Assembly: GCA_964555675.1 (NCBI GenBank)
Contig: CAZKTU010000015.1
Span: 1 to 54,002, forward strand
DNA: 54,002 nt
Direction of reading: 5' to 3'
DNA from: CAIWXH01 sp964555675
Lineage (GTDB): Bacteria; Chloroflexota; Chloroflexia; Chloroflexales; Chloroflexaceae
Position 1 is the first letter of the stretch. Every line of letters begins with the position of its first letter. This document shows, one piece after another, positions 31,665 through 40,049 of the stretch. The translations under genes and the position numbers were made by a program. Under the pieces are notes generated by a model. It did no database searches, was not told the origin of the DNA, and saw nothing but the letters and a program-made list of their open reading frames with translations.

Positions 31665-32402
31665 CTAGGCGACGAGGCGCGTCACCATCGCCTGCTGAGC
31701 CCTCAGTTCGAGCTCGGCCTCGAGGGCGGGGAGGGCGGCCGCAGGCCCGTAGCGCCGGGCGAGGGCCAGCCCGATCAGGTGGTCGGTGAGCTGCGGGTTC
31801 TTGGGCAGCAGCGACCCGTGGAGGTAGCAGCCGTAGACGTGCTTGTAGACGCCGCCGCCCAGGCCGTCTTCGCCGTTGTCGCCGTGGCCGGCGATCACGC
31901 GCCCGAGGGGGCGCACCCCCGGCCCGTGGTAGGTGCGGCCGCTATGGTTCTCGAAGCCCACCAAGCGCACGGGCGCCCCGGCCAGCTCGGCCTCGACCAC
32001 GATATTGCCGATCAGGCGCTCTTTGCCGCCCACCGAGTGAATGTCCATCACGCCCAGGCCGGGCAGCCGCTCGCCGGTGTGGGTGATGAAGTAGTGGCCG
32101 AGCAGTTGGTAACCGCCGCAGATCGCCAGGGCCACCAGGCCGTCCTCGATCGCCGCCCGCAGGCCGGGGCCCTGGCGCTCGAGCAGATCCCGGGCGATCA
32201 GGGCCTGGCCGCTGTCCTGACCACCGCCGAAGAAGGCCATGTCGAAGCTGAGCCAGTCGACGCTGTCGCCCGGCTCGACCGGGGTCACCATCAGGTCGAT
32301 GCCGCGCCAGGCGCAGCGCTGGGCCAGGGCGATCACATTGCCGCGATCGCCGTAGATCGACATCTCTGCCGGGTAGAGGTGCGCCAGGTGCAGGGTGTGC
32401 AT
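31665..32402 (-). CDS. gatD: GatD-like (CobB/CobQ-type) glutamine amidotransferase
   Basis: GatD is the glutaminase subunit that supplies ammonia to MurT for amidating D-glutamate of lipid II. The 245-residue class I-like amidotransferase has LYPAEMSIYGDRGNVIALAQRCAWRGI, FFGGGQDSGQALIA, the nucleophile Cys95 in AICGGYQLLGH, and GCYLHGSLLPKNPQLTDHLI with the catalytic His. The start at 32402 is 4 bp after the proA stop, so the two are coupled. The expected partner murT is not adjacent, which is unusual. A related CobB/CobQ-like enzyme is the alternative. Confidence 0.83.
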   Translation of the reverse strand: MHTLHLAHLYPAEMSIYGDRGNVIALAQRCAWRGIDLMVTPVEPGDSVDWLSFDMAFFGGGQDSGQALIARDLLERQGPGLRAAIEDGLVALAICGGYQLLGHYFITHTGERLPGLGVMDIHSVGGKERLIGNIVVEAELAGAPVRLVGFENHSGRTYHGPGVRPLGRVIAGHGDNGEDGLGGGVYKHVYGCYLHGSLLPKNPQLTDHLIGLALARRYGPAAALPALEAELELRAQQAMVTRLVA

Positions 32403-32406
32403 AGGC

Positions 32407-33681
32407 TTATCTGCGCGCCGTATAGTCGCCGGCGCCGACCCACTTGAAGGTGGTGAGGGCCACCAGGCCCATCGGACCGCGCCAGTGGAGCTTCTGGGTG
32501 CTGACCGCCACCTCGGCCCCCAGCCCAAGCTGGCCGCCGTCGTTGAAGCGCGTGCTCGCGTTGACGAAGACCGCGCTGGCGTCGACCTCGCGGGTGAAGC
32601 GCTCGGCGGCCGCGGGGTCTTCGGTGAGGATCGCCTCGGTGTGGCCCGAGCTGTAGTCCGCGATGAAGTCGATCGCCTCGTCCAGCCCCGCGACGACCTT
32701 CACCGAGAGCACAAGAGCCATAAACTCGGTGCCGAAGTCGTCCTCGGCGGCGGCCCGCAGGCGCCAGCGCGCAGCCCCCGGCTGGTCGGCGAGGATGGCC
32801 AGGCTCTCCTCGTCGCAGCGCAGCTCGACGCCGGCCGCGTCGAGCTCTGCGGCGACGGCGGGCAGCAGGGCCGGGGCCACCTCGCGCTGCACGAGCAGGG
32901 TGTCGAGGGCGTTGCAGACACTGGGGCGCTGGACCTTGGCGTTGCGGATCACCGGCACGGCTCGGGCGAGGTCGGCTGTGGCCTCGACGAACATGTGCAC
33001 GACGCCGATGCCGCCCGTAATCACCGGGATAGTCGCGTTCTCGACGCAGAAGCGGTGCAGGCCAGCCCCGCCGCGCGGGATGATCATGTCGACATAGCGG
33101 TCGAGACGCAGCAGCCGGCCCACCAGCTCGCGGTCGGGGTCGGTGATGCTCTGCACGGCGTCGGCGGGCAGGCCGGCCCGGGCCAGGGCCGCCTGGATCG
33201 CCGCGGTGATCGCGGCCACACTACGGGCGATGTCGCTGCCGCCGCGCAGGATGGCCCCGTTGCCCGTCTTGAGGCAGATCGTGGCGATGTCGACGGTCAC
33301 ATTTGGGCGGGCCTCGTAGATCACGCCCACCACGCCCAGGGGCGTGCGCCGTCGGTGCAGCCGCAGGCCGTTGGGCAGCTCGGCGGCGTCGAAGACCTCG
33401 CCCACCGGGTCGGGCAGCCCGGCCACACTACGGGCGTCGGCGGCGATCGCCGCCAGCCGCTCGGCGGTCAGCAGCATGCGGTCGATCAGCGCGTCGCCTG
33501 TGCCCGCGGCCCTGGCCGCCGCCACGTCGGCCGCGTTGGCGGCCAGGATCGCCTCCTGGCGAGCGAGGAGCTCGTCGGCGATCGCATGCAGCGCCGCGTC
33601 CTTGGTCGCCCGGTCGAGGCTGGCGAGCCGCCGGGAGGCCGCCCTGGCCCGGCGGCCGATCTGCTCGAGGTCGGTAGTCAT
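32407..33681 (-). CDS. proA: Gamma-glutamyl phosphate reductase ProA
   Basis: ProA reduces gamma-glutamyl phosphate to glutamate semialdehyde with NADPH, the second step of proline synthesis. The 424-residue protein has PLGVVGVIYEARPNVTVDIATICLKTGNGAILRGG, IPRGGAGL, catalytic Cys256 in KVQRPSVCNALDTLLV, and the C-terminal SSGHTEAILTED and FNDGGQLGLGAEVAVSTQKLHWRGPMGL. proB is not adjacent. It is followed by gatD-like, the small protein and the CruA-like gene on the same strand. Confidence 0.97.
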   Translation of the reverse strand: MTTDLEQIGRRARAASRRLASLDRATKDAALHAIADELLARQEAILAANAADVAAARAAGTGDALIDRMLLTAERLAAIAADARSVAGLPDPVGEVFDAAELPNGLRLHRRRTPLGVVGVIYEARPNVTVDIATICLKTGNGAILRGGSDIARSVAAITAAIQAALARAGLPADAVQSITDPDRELVGRLLRLDRYVDMIIPRGGAGLHRFCVENATIPVITGGIGVVHMFVEATADLARAVPVIRNAKVQRPSVCNALDTLLVQREVAPALLPAVAAELDAAGVELRCDEESLAILADQPGAARWRLRAAAEDDFGTEFMALVLSVKVVAGLDEAIDFIADYSSGHTEAILTEDPAAAERFTREVDASAVFVNASTRFNDGGQLGLGAEVAVSTQKLHWRGPMGLVALTTFKWVGAGDYTARR

Positions 33682-33700
33682 CGTGTGTGTCCTGGCCTTA

Positions 33701-34102
33701 CTACGATCCCGCCTTGTCCTCGCCTGCCGGGAGCTCCGACTGGCCGCCGGTCGCCTGCTCGCGCTCGCGGCGCTGCTGGGCGTAGCGCGCCCGCTCGCCG
33801 GCGGTGTACTCCTTGGCCTGGCGGATCTTGGCGCTGAACTCGCCGTTGAGCACGGCGAGGGCGTATGAGGCGACCGCGCCGATCAGCATAGCGACGGCCG
33901 CGAAGTTGAGCACGTTGGCCAGCAGGCCCACCTCTATGCCCAGGGACCAGAGCAGGTTGAGGGCGAGGATGATCCCGAAGCCGCCCGCGGCCAGGCTATA
34001 GGTCTGTCGTAGCCGCGAGCCTCGCTCGGCGCGGATGGCCTGGTAGGCCAGCAGCCCGGTGAGCAGCATCGCGACGAGCAGCCCGACGTAGCCCTGAACC
34101 AT
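33701..34102 (-). CDS. Small membrane protein, unknown function
   Basis: A 133-residue protein with three or four hydrophobic segments (about residues 4-21, 36-54 and 58-84) and a charged helical C-terminus ending EREQATGGQSELPAGEDKAGS. The ATG at 34102 has GGAG 8 nt upstream and is preferred over a longer start at 34231 whose extra residues are Arg/Pro-rich and overlap the promoter region. It precedes proA by 19 bp. I recognise no family. Confidence 0.75.
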   Translation of the reverse strand: MVQGYVGLLVAMLLTGLLAYQAIRAERGSRLRQTYSLAAGGFGIILALNLLWSLGIEVGLLANVLNFAAVAMLIGAVASYALAVLNGEFSAKIRQAKEYTAGERARYAQQRREREQATGGQSELPAGEDKAGS

Positions 34103-34145
34103 CTCGAGGCTCCATGTAGCGGGTTTGGACGCTCCTATCGATCGT

Positions 34146-34154
34146 ATTGTACCA
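34146..34154 (-). promoter_or_regulatory. Extended -10 promoter for the membrane protein-proA run
   Basis: On the minus strand TGG-TACAAT ends at 34146, about 44 bp before the ATG at 34102. No good -35 is seen, but the TG extension compensates. Confidence 0.5.
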
Positions 34155-34183
34155 TCACATGGCCGCGCGCCAGAAGCCGGCCC

Positions 34184-34212
34184 TTGCCGCGGCGGCGCTC
34201 CTGCTCTACAAT
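34184..34212 (+). promoter_or_regulatory. Promoter for the mtaD-like gene
   Basis: TTGCCG (34184-34189) and TACAAT (34207-34212) are spaced by 17 bp. The predicted start near 34219 leaves a short leader before the ATG at 34246. It is divergent from the promoter at 34146-34154. Confidence 0.65.
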
Positions 34213-34245
34213 ACCTAGACCGCGAACGCACCGGGAAGCTGCCAC

Positions 34246-35574
34246 ATGTACGATCTGCTCATCTCCGGCGTCGATGTTCTTCAGCTCGCTGCCTCTGCCG
34301 TCACTGTACTCCCTCGTCACACAATTGCCGTCCTTGATGGGCGCATCGCCGCCATCGAGCCGGTCATCGACCCGGGCCTGGCCCACGAGACGATCGACGG
34401 CAAGGGCATGCTCGCCATACCTGGCCTGGTCAACGCCCACGCCCATGTCTCCATGGGGCTGTTCCGCGGCGTCGTCGAGGATGTGCCCGTCGAAGAATGG
34501 TTCAACGGCCATATCTGGCCGATGGAGATGAACCTGACCGACGAGGACGTCTACTGGGGCGCCCTGCTCGGCATCGCCGAGATGATCGAGGCCGGGGTGA
34601 CCTGTGTCGCCGACCACTATTTCGCCATGGACGAGGTCGCCCGCGCCGTCGAGCAGGCGGGCATCAGGGCCAACCTCTCGTGGGCGGTCTTCAGCGGCCC
34701 CGACGAGGCGGCCCACCTCGCCCGCACGGCCGCTTTCGTCGAGCGCTGGCAGGACGCCGCCGACGGGCGGATCAGGGCGGGCCTCGGGCCCCACTCGACC
34801 TACACCTGCACCCCTGAGTTTCTGGCCAGTGTGGCCGCCGAGGCCCGCCACCTCGGCTGCGGCGTGCACATCCATCTCTCCGAGACGGCCGAGCAGGTCG
34901 CCCAGAGCCTCGCCGCCCATGGCAAGACCCCAGTGGCCGTCGCTCGCGACGCCGGCCTCTTCGGCGTGCCTGCCCTGGCCGCCCACGTGGCCCACACCAC
35001 GCCCGAGGATGTGGCGATCCTGGCCGGCGAGTGTGTGGCCGTCGCGATCACACCCAAGACCGAGATGAAGCTGGGTCTCGGCGTCGCCCCCGTGGGCCTC
35101 TTGCGCGAGGCCGGGGTCACGGTCGCCCTCGGCAGCGACGGGGCCGCCAGCAACAACAGCTACGACATCCTCGAGGCGGCTCGGCTCGTGGCCCTGCTCG
35201 AGAAGCACGTCCGCCGCGATGCCCGGGCCATGCCCCTCGGCGAGGCCCTGGCCCTGGCGACGCGCGAAGGGGCGCGCGCCCTCGGCCTCGCGGGTGTCAC
35301 CGGCGAGCTACGCCCGGGTCTGCAGGCCGATATCGTGCTCGTGCGGCGTGGCGGGCCCCACGCCCAGCCCGTCCACGATCCCGCCGCCTCGTTGCTCTAC
35401 AGCGCCCGCGCCACCGATGTCGATACGGTGATCGTCGCCGGCCGCGTGCTGATGCGCCGGCGGCGCCTGCTCACCATCGACCGCGCCCGCGTCATGCGCG
35501 AGGCGGCGCGCCGGGGCGCCCGCCTGACCGGCCGGCGGCCCGGGGCGCAGGTGGCCCACTACCCCACCGCCTGA
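34246..35574 (+). CDS. mtaD: MTA/SAH deaminase-like amidohydrolase
   Basis: A 442-residue metal-dependent hydrolase of the MtaD/SsnA/AtzA group, which deaminates 5'-methylthioadenosine and S-adenosylhomocysteine. Metal ligands are visible: NAHAHVSM (His65, His67), HIHLSET, and the Asp of ALGSDGAASNN. GLGPHSTYTCTPEFL and the LFRGVVEDVPVEEWFNGHIWP loop fit MtaD particularly well. The substrate is assigned by resemblance; related enzymes act on other purines or triazines. It is monocistronic and converges on two small membrane protein genes. Confidence 0.85.
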   Translation: MYDLLISGVDVLQLAASAVTVLPRHTIAVLDGRIAAIEPVIDPGLAHETIDGKGMLAIPGLVNAHAHVSMGLFRGVVEDVPVEEWFNGHIWPMEMNLTDEDVYWGALLGIAEMIEAGVTCVADHYFAMDEVARAVEQAGIRANLSWAVFSGPDEAAHLARTAAFVERWQDAADGRIRAGLGPHSTYTCTPEFLASVAAEARHLGCGVHIHLSETAEQVAQSLAAHGKTPVAVARDAGLFGVPALAAHVAHTTPEDVAILAGECVAVAITPKTEMKLGLGVAPVGLLREAGVTVALGSDGAASNNSYDILEAARLVALLEKHVRRDARAMPLGEALALATREGARALGLAGVTGELRPGLQADIVLVRRGGPHAQPVHDPAASLLYSARATDVDTVIVAGRVLMRRRRLLTIDRARVMREAARRGARLTGRRPGAQVAHYPTA

Positions 35575-35581
35575 GCCCCGC

Positions 35582-35785
35582 CTATTTGCGGCGCGCCCGT
35601 ACCAGGCCGTACTGCATCAGGCAGAGCCCACCCCCGATCACAAGCAGGGCCGCGATGCGCGCAGGCCAGCTCGCTTCGCCGACCCATCCGTTGATCAGCA
35701 GGGCGGCCAGGCCGATGCAGAGCCCCATGATGATCGCTTCGATATAGAAGCGCTCTAAGATCCGGCCCCGTTTATTTTTCTTCAC
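35582..35785 (-). CDS. Small two-helix membrane protein
   Basis: A 67-residue protein with a basic N-terminus (MKKNKRGRILERF) and two membrane helices (about 17-34 and 42-58), ending RARRK. The GTG at 35785 overlaps the end of the upstream small gene by 14 bp and has GAGG 7 nt before it. A longer start at 35809 lacks such a site. No family recognised. Confidence 0.65.
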   Translation of the reverse strand: MKKNKRGRILERFYIEAIIMGLCIGLAALLINGWVGEASWPARIAALLVIGGGLCLMQYGLVRARRK

Positions 35786-35960
35786 TCTTGACCTCGCGGC
35801 CCTGCTCAAGGTTGTAGTTGCGGGTGTCGGTGGCGGGGGGCTCGAGGGCCTTCTGCACGATCAGCCCCGTCTGCACCAGGAACCAGAAGACGCCCCAGGC
35901 GATCATCCAGAGGAACAACAGCGCCGCCACGATCACAAGAACGGTCAGGAACGTCCCCAT
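35772..35960 (-). CDS. Small single-helix membrane protein
   Basis: A 62-residue protein that begins MGTFLTVLVIVAALLFLWMIAWGVFWFLVQTG (one long or two short membrane segments), followed by a polar tail ending EVKSEEK. GGAGG lies 6 nt before the ATG at 35960. It is translationally coupled to the two-helix membrane protein. Function unknown. Confidence 0.7.
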   Translation of the reverse strand: MGTFLTVLVIVAALLFLWMIAWGVFWFLVQTGLIVQKALEPPATDTRNYNLEQGREVKSEEK

Positions 35961-36005
35961 CTCATACCTCCTCGTCGGGATGCTCTGCACATGGGCCGGG
36001 CTTGC

Positions 36006-36893
36006 TTACTCAGGGTCGGCCTGCGCGGCCTCGGGCCCCCACCAGACGAAGCCAGTGTAGCGCTGCTGCCCGCGCGGTGCTAGCCCCCCATCGCGCGTCG
36101 GCTCCAGCAGGTCGGTCATGGCGCTCAGCAGCGCCGCGTCGCGCGCCGGGTCGGGGGCGAGCCGCAGGCGGGCGCGCAGCTCGTCCAGGGCCTCCTCGAT
36201 CGAAGGGAAGGCGAAGGCCGTTGGGGCCGGCATCAGCTCCAGGCGCGCCGGCAGGCCGAGCTGGTGGCATGCCGCCAAGGCCTCGAGCGCCCCGGGCAGG
36301 GGGAGCCGCGGCAGGCCGTGTACGCGCTCCCAGAAGGGGGCCAGGACCGCGCTGGGGTGCTTCAGGCCGAGGTGCAGGGCGCAGAGCCGTCGCGCCGCCC
36401 CGTCCAGGGCCTGCAGGAAGGGGCCGATCTCGCGCACCCCGTAGACGACGTGGGCCGAGATTACGACGTCGGCCTCGATCGGGCTGGCCAGCGGCCAGCT
36501 CTGGGGAAGCACCTGTACGTTGGCGACCCCGGCGTCGCTCAGGGTCCGCTCGAGCTCGCCGAGCATCGCGGGCGAGGGCTCGATGGCGATCACCTCGGCT
36601 ACCTGGGTCGCCAGGTAGGGCAGGTAGCGGCCGGTGCCGGCGCCGACGTCGAGGACCCGGTCTGTGGGGCGCAGGCGCGGGGTCAGCATGGTCATAAAGG
36701 CGTCGGGCTGCGGCTGGCGCCTGCTGGCCTCGGCGTAGTGCCTGGCTCGCCCGGCCCAGGTGTCGGCGTGCCGCGCGAAGGCCGGGTCGGTCGCGGCGTC
36801 GCCCTGGGCTCGCTCGGCGTCGTACATCTGCCGCCATGTGGCGAGCCAGTCGTGCCCGCCGGCTCTGATACTGCTCATTGGCCTGTCGTCCAT
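36006..36893 (-). CDS. Class I SAM-dependent methyltransferase
   Basis: A 295-residue soluble methyltransferase. Motif I is DRVLDVGAGTGRYLPYLA (about residues 78-95), followed by EVIAIEPSPAMLGELERTL and ADVVISAHVVYG, the standard Rossmann-type arrangement. The N-terminus ARHADTWAGRARHYAE resembles small-molecule methyltransferases. No substrate can be assigned. An ATG five codons in (36878) is an equally good start. It is transcribed away from the rodZ-like gene. Confidence 0.85.
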   Translation of the reverse strand: MDDRPMSSIRAGGHDWLATWRQMYDAERAQGDAATDPAFARHADTWAGRARHYAEASRRQPQPDAFMTMLTPRLRPTDRVLDVGAGTGRYLPYLATQVAEVIAIEPSPAMLGELERTLSDAGVANVQVLPQSWPLASPIEADVVISAHVVYGVREIGPFLQALDGAARRLCALHLGLKHPSAVLAPFWERVHGLPRLPLPGALEALAACHQLGLPARLELMPAPTAFAFPSIEEALDELRARLRLAPDPARDAALLSAMTDLLEPTRDGGLAPRGQQRYTGFVWWGPEAAQADPE

Positions 36894-36924
36894 TCTGTTG
36901 GGTGGGCGTCGTTCATTGCAACCG

Positions 36925-36936
36925 TTATGGTATAAT
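36925..36936 (+). promoter_or_regulatory. Extended -10 promoter for rodZ-yajQ-rimO
   Basis: TGG-TATAAT (TATAAT 36931-36936) precedes the rodZ-like gene by about 130 bp. The leader that follows contains a CGTTAG/CTAACG stem (36944-36949 with 36959-36964). Confidence 0.6.
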
Positions 36937-37067
36937 AGATCTGCGTTAGAAGAAAATCCTAACGACTTCTTTACTTCTAGCCCGAGCGCCTGTATGGCTG
37001 CGCCGGCTCAGATTGTACGAACGCGGCGCCAAGCCGCCATCTGGCGGGCGCCCAAGGTGCGAGCTGT

Positions 37068-37931
37068 ATGAGTGAGCTAGGAGCGCGCCTGCGCCAGGCG
37101 CGCGAGAGCCAGGGGCTCTCACTTGCCCAGGTGGCAATTGATACGCGGATCCTCCAACAGTCCCTCGCCGCACTCGAGGAAGGGGCCTATCATAGGCTGC
37201 CCAGCGATGTGGTGATCAGGGGCTTTATTCGTAACTACGCCCAGTACCTCGGGCTGCCGGTTGACGAGCAGATCGAGCTCTACAGGCGCGAGCGCGGCGC
37301 GACCGACCAGATTCGTATCGTCCCGGCCACCACCCCGCCACCCACACGCACATATGTGCTCCCAAGCTTCTTCGGGGTCTTCTTTGTGACCATAGCCCTG
37401 GTCGGTCTGGCCTATGTCGCGCTCAACGCCGTCGGCCGCCTGGGCGACCGCTCGACGGCCGCCGTGAGCACGGCGCCCACCCTGACAGTGCCGCCGCCCT
37501 CGCCGCTGCCCGCCGCTACAGCCGGCCCCGTCGCGACAATCGCCATCCCCCCGCGCACACCCTCCCCTGGCCTCACGGCCCCCACGGCGTCGGCGGGGTC
37601 AACGGTTATCGCCGTCGCCACGCCCGGGCAGGCCGCCGGGGGCGTCGCCGGGGGCGTCACCGTCACCCCCGCAGCGCCGATCGTGCTCGAGGTCGAGGTC
37701 GCCCGCGTCCGCGGCAATGAGAATTCGTGGGTGCGTGTCCAGACCGACGGCAACACCGTCTTCGAGGGCATCATGCGCTCGGGCGAGAAGCTGGTCTTCG
37801 CGGCCCAGCGCCGCATCCTGGTGCGCGCCGGCAATCCGCCCGATGTCCTCGTCACCGTCAATGGCCTCCAGCAGGGCGCCCTCGGCCAGAATGCCGGCCA
37901 GCCCGTCAACTGGGAGTGGCCGCCGAACTAG
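37068..37931 (+). CDS. rodZ: RodZ-like protein (HTH_25, membrane helix, DUF4115)
   Basis: A 287-residue bitopic protein with an N-terminal helix-turn-helix (GARLRQARESQGLSLAQVAIDTRILQQSLAALEEG, about 4-75), one membrane helix (98-120), an extracytoplasmic Pro/Thr/Ala linker, and a C-terminal DUF4115-like beta domain (about 200-287, WVRVQTDGNTVFEGIMRSGEKLVFAAQ). RodZ links MreB to the elongation machinery. Similar proteins occur beside rimO in many bacteria. The ATG follows a weak site, GTGCGAGCT. yajQ follows after 60 bp. Confidence 0.85.
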   Translation: MSELGARLRQARESQGLSLAQVAIDTRILQQSLAALEEGAYHRLPSDVVIRGFIRNYAQYLGLPVDEQIELYRRERGATDQIRIVPATTPPPTRTYVLPSFFGVFFVTIALVGLAYVALNAVGRLGDRSTAAVSTAPTLTVPPPSPLPAATAGPVATIAIPPRTPSPGLTAPTASAGSTVIAVATPGQAAGGVAGGVTVTPAAPIVLEVEVARVRGNENSWVRVQTDGNTVFEGIMRSGEKLVFAAQRRILVRAGNPPDVLVTVNGLQQGALGQNAGQPVNWEWPPN

Positions 37932-37991
37932 CGTTTACCCGGCCGGAAGGGGTGTGGCGTAGCCTCGCCTCACGCCTTGCGCCGCACAGAT

Positions 37992-38489
37992 ATGGCAGCA
38001 GAAAATAGCTTCGACATCGTCTCGGACTTCGATCACCAGGAGCTGGTGAACGCCGTCGATCAGGCCCTGCGCGAGATCCAGACGCGCTTCGACCTGAAGG
38101 ACACCAAAACCACCCTCGATCTCTCAAAGACTGAGCTTGTGATCGAGACCGACAACGAGATGTCTCTGCGCGCCGTGCGCGATATCCTCGAGACCAAAGC
38201 CCTGCGCCGCCAGCTCTCGCTCAAGATCTTCGAGTATGGCAAGGCCGAAGATGTCAGCGGGGCCCGCGTCAGCCAGACCGTCACCCTGCGCAAGGGCATC
38301 AACAGCGAGCTGGCCAAGAAGATCGCCAAGCAGGTGCGCGACCAGTTCCCCAAGATCCAGCCCCGCATCCAGGGCGATACGCTGCGTGTCACCTCGAAGA
38401 GCCGCGACGAGCTCCAGGCCGTGATGAAGTTCCTCCGCGAGAAAGAGGGCGAGATCGACGCGCCGCTCCAGTTTACCAACTTTCGTTAG
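37992..38489 (+). CDS. yajQ: YajQ-family nucleotide-binding protein
   Basis: A 165-residue cytosolic protein with the full YajQ signature: SFDIVSDFDHQELVNAVDQALREIQTRFDLKDTKT at the N-terminus, IFEYGKAEDVSGARVSQTVTLRKGINSELAKKI, and the ending KEGEIDAPLQFTNFR. Family members bind cyclic di-GMP or nucleic acid in some bacteria; the role here is unknown. The ATG at 37992 gives the standard start. It is followed by rimO after 12 bp. Confidence 0.95.
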   Translation: MAAENSFDIVSDFDHQELVNAVDQALREIQTRFDLKDTKTTLDLSKTELVIETDNEMSLRAVRDILETKALRRQLSLKIFEYGKAEDVSGARVSQTVTLRKGINSELAKKIAKQVRDQFPKIQPRIQGDTLRVTSKSRDELQAVMKFLREKEGEIDAPLQFTNFR

Positions 38490-38501
38490 AATGCCCCCTC
38501 T

Positions 38502-39923
38502 ATGAAATATCATATTGTTACCCTCGGCTGTCCGAAGAACGCCGTCGACAGCGAGGGTATGGACGGTATCCTCGCCGGCGAGGGCCATACGCCCGCCGCC
38601 GGCGCCGCCGACGCCGATGTCATCATCGTCAATACCTGCAGCTTTATCGCCGCCGCCCGCGACGAGACAATCGAGGTCCTGCGCGCCCTCGGCGAGTCGA
38701 AGGGCGCCGGTCAGCAGCTTATTGCCGCGGGCTGCATGGCCCAGTCGCACGGCGCCGAGGTGGCCGCCGTCCCCGGCGTCGACAACATCCTCTCGACCCA
38801 GCAGTGGATGCAGATCGGCGCGCTGGTCGGCTCGCGCAAAGCCCCCAACGGCAAAGAGTTGCCGGTGATCGGGCTCGCGCTGGCGTCCGGCCCCGCCGCG
38901 GCGAAGGCGCCCGCCCCAGTCTTGGAACTGGCTCAGGTTCAGCCTTCAGCCCTCAGCCTTCAGCCTTCAGAGGGCGGCTACGCCGACTGGCGCACGGCCC
39001 AGATCCGGCGCACCCGCAGCACCCCCTCGGCCTACCTGAAGATCTCCGACGGCTGCAATCTGCGCTGCGCCTTCTGCACCATCCCCAGCTTCAAGGGCGA
39101 TATGGCCTCGAAGCCCGTCGGCGCCATCCTCGCCGAGGCCCGCGAGCTCGTCGCCGCCGGCGTGCGCGAGATCGTGCTCGTCGCCCAGCACCTGACCGAC
39201 TACGGCCGCGACCTCGGCCTCAAAGACGGCCTGGCCACCCTGCTCGACGAGCTGTGCCAGGTCCTGCCCGAGGATGTCTGGCTGCGCCTGATGTACGCCT
39301 ACCCCCACGGCATCTCCGAGCGGCTGATCGAAGTGATGGCTACCCGCCCCCAGATCTGCAAGTATCTGGACATGCCGCTCCAGCACGCCCACCCGGCGAC
39401 GCTGCGCCGCATGCGCCGCCCGCCCGACGCCGAGCGGACGATGCGTATTATCAGGGACCTGCGGGCGGCTATGCCCGATATCGCGCTGCGCTCGACCTTC
39501 ATCGTCGGCTTCCCCGGCGAGACCACCGAGGAGTTTCGCACCCTGCTTAGCTTCCTCGAAGAGGCCCAGCTCGATCGCGTCGGCGCCTTCCGCTACTCGC
39601 AGGAGCCCGGCACCCACGCCGCGACCTTGGGCGACCAGGTGCGGCCCCAGGTGATCGAGAAGCGCTGGCACGAGCTGATGCAGCTCCAGCGCCATGTCTC
39701 AATGGCGCGTACGGCCCAGTGGCAGGGGCGCACGATCCCTGTGCTGATCGAGGGGCACGGCGCCGCCGCCGACGGTCGCCCGCTGGCGGTCGGCCGCTCG
39801 TTTCGCGATGCGCCCGAGATCGATGGCCAGGTCTTTGTCTGGGGTGCGCCGGCGCTGGGGACGATCGCCCCGGTGCGCGTGCTGCAGACCACAGAGTACG
39901 ACCTTTGGGGTCAGCCGGTCTAG
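38502..39923 (+). CDS. rimO: Ribosomal protein S12 methylthiotransferase RimO
   Basis: RimO is the radical-SAM enzyme that methylthiolates Asp of ribosomal protein S12. The 473-residue protein has the UPF0004 domain (GCPKNAVDSE, NTCSFI with Cys10, Cys46 and a third Cys near 78), the radical-SAM triad CNLRCAFC (about residues 186-193), HISERLIE-type motifs, FIVGFPGET, and a C-terminal TRAM domain. Between the first two domains (about 125-165) is an Ala/Pro-rich insert carrying a heptamer tandem repeat at DNA level. MiaB is excluded by the KISDGCNLRCAFCTIPSFKG context. Confidence 0.95.
   Translation: MKYHIVTLGCPKNAVDSEGMDGILAGEGHTPAAGAADADVIIVNTCSFIAAARDETIEVLRALGESKGAGQQLIAAGCMAQSHGAEVAAVPGVDNILSTQQWMQIGALVGSRKAPNGKELPVIGLALASGPAAAKAPAPVLELAQVQPSALSLQPSEGGYADWRTAQIRRTRSTPSAYLKISDGCNLRCAFCTIPSFKGDMASKPVGAILAEARELVAAGVREIVLVAQHLTDYGRDLGLKDGLATLLDELCQVLPEDVWLRLMYAYPHGISERLIEVMATRPQICKYLDMPLQHAHPATLRRMRRPPDAERTMRIIRDLRAAMPDIALRSTFIVGFPGETTEEFRTLLSFLEEAQLDRVGAFRYSQEPGTHAATLGDQVRPQVIEKRWHELMQLQRHVSMARTAQWQGRTIPVLIEGHGAAADGRPLAVGRSFRDAPEIDGQVFVWGAPALGTIAPVRVLQTTEYDLWGQPV
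38938..38970 (+). repeat. Heptamer tandem repeat (TTCAGCC)n inside rimO
   Basis: Four full 7-bp units (TTCAGCC, TTCAGCC, CTCAGCC, TTCAGCC) and a partial fifth lie in frame in the interdomain linker of rimO. They are read as QPSALSLQPSE. A 7-bp period cannot be a codon-repeat effect, so this is a nucleotide-level repeat tolerated in a coding region. Confidence 0.85.
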
Positions 39924-39950
39924 GGGAGTCTGAGAGAGGGAGAGACGCCG

Positions 39951-39998
39951 ATGTGGAGATGCGAGATGTGTGGGGGGCCACATCTCTCAACTCCACAT
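39951..39998. terminator. 48-bp inverted repeat between convergent rimO and blaI-type genes
   Basis: ATGTGGAG (39951-39958) pairs with CTCCACAT (39991-39998), and GAGATGTG with its complement inside it, with small internal loops. Lying between convergent genes, it is likely a two-way terminator, though neither side has a clear U run. Confidence 0.6.
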
Positions 39999-40049
39999 AA
40001 AGGGCGGGCCGGAAGCAGTCGGGGGGGGCGACGACTTCCTGAAACCGGA

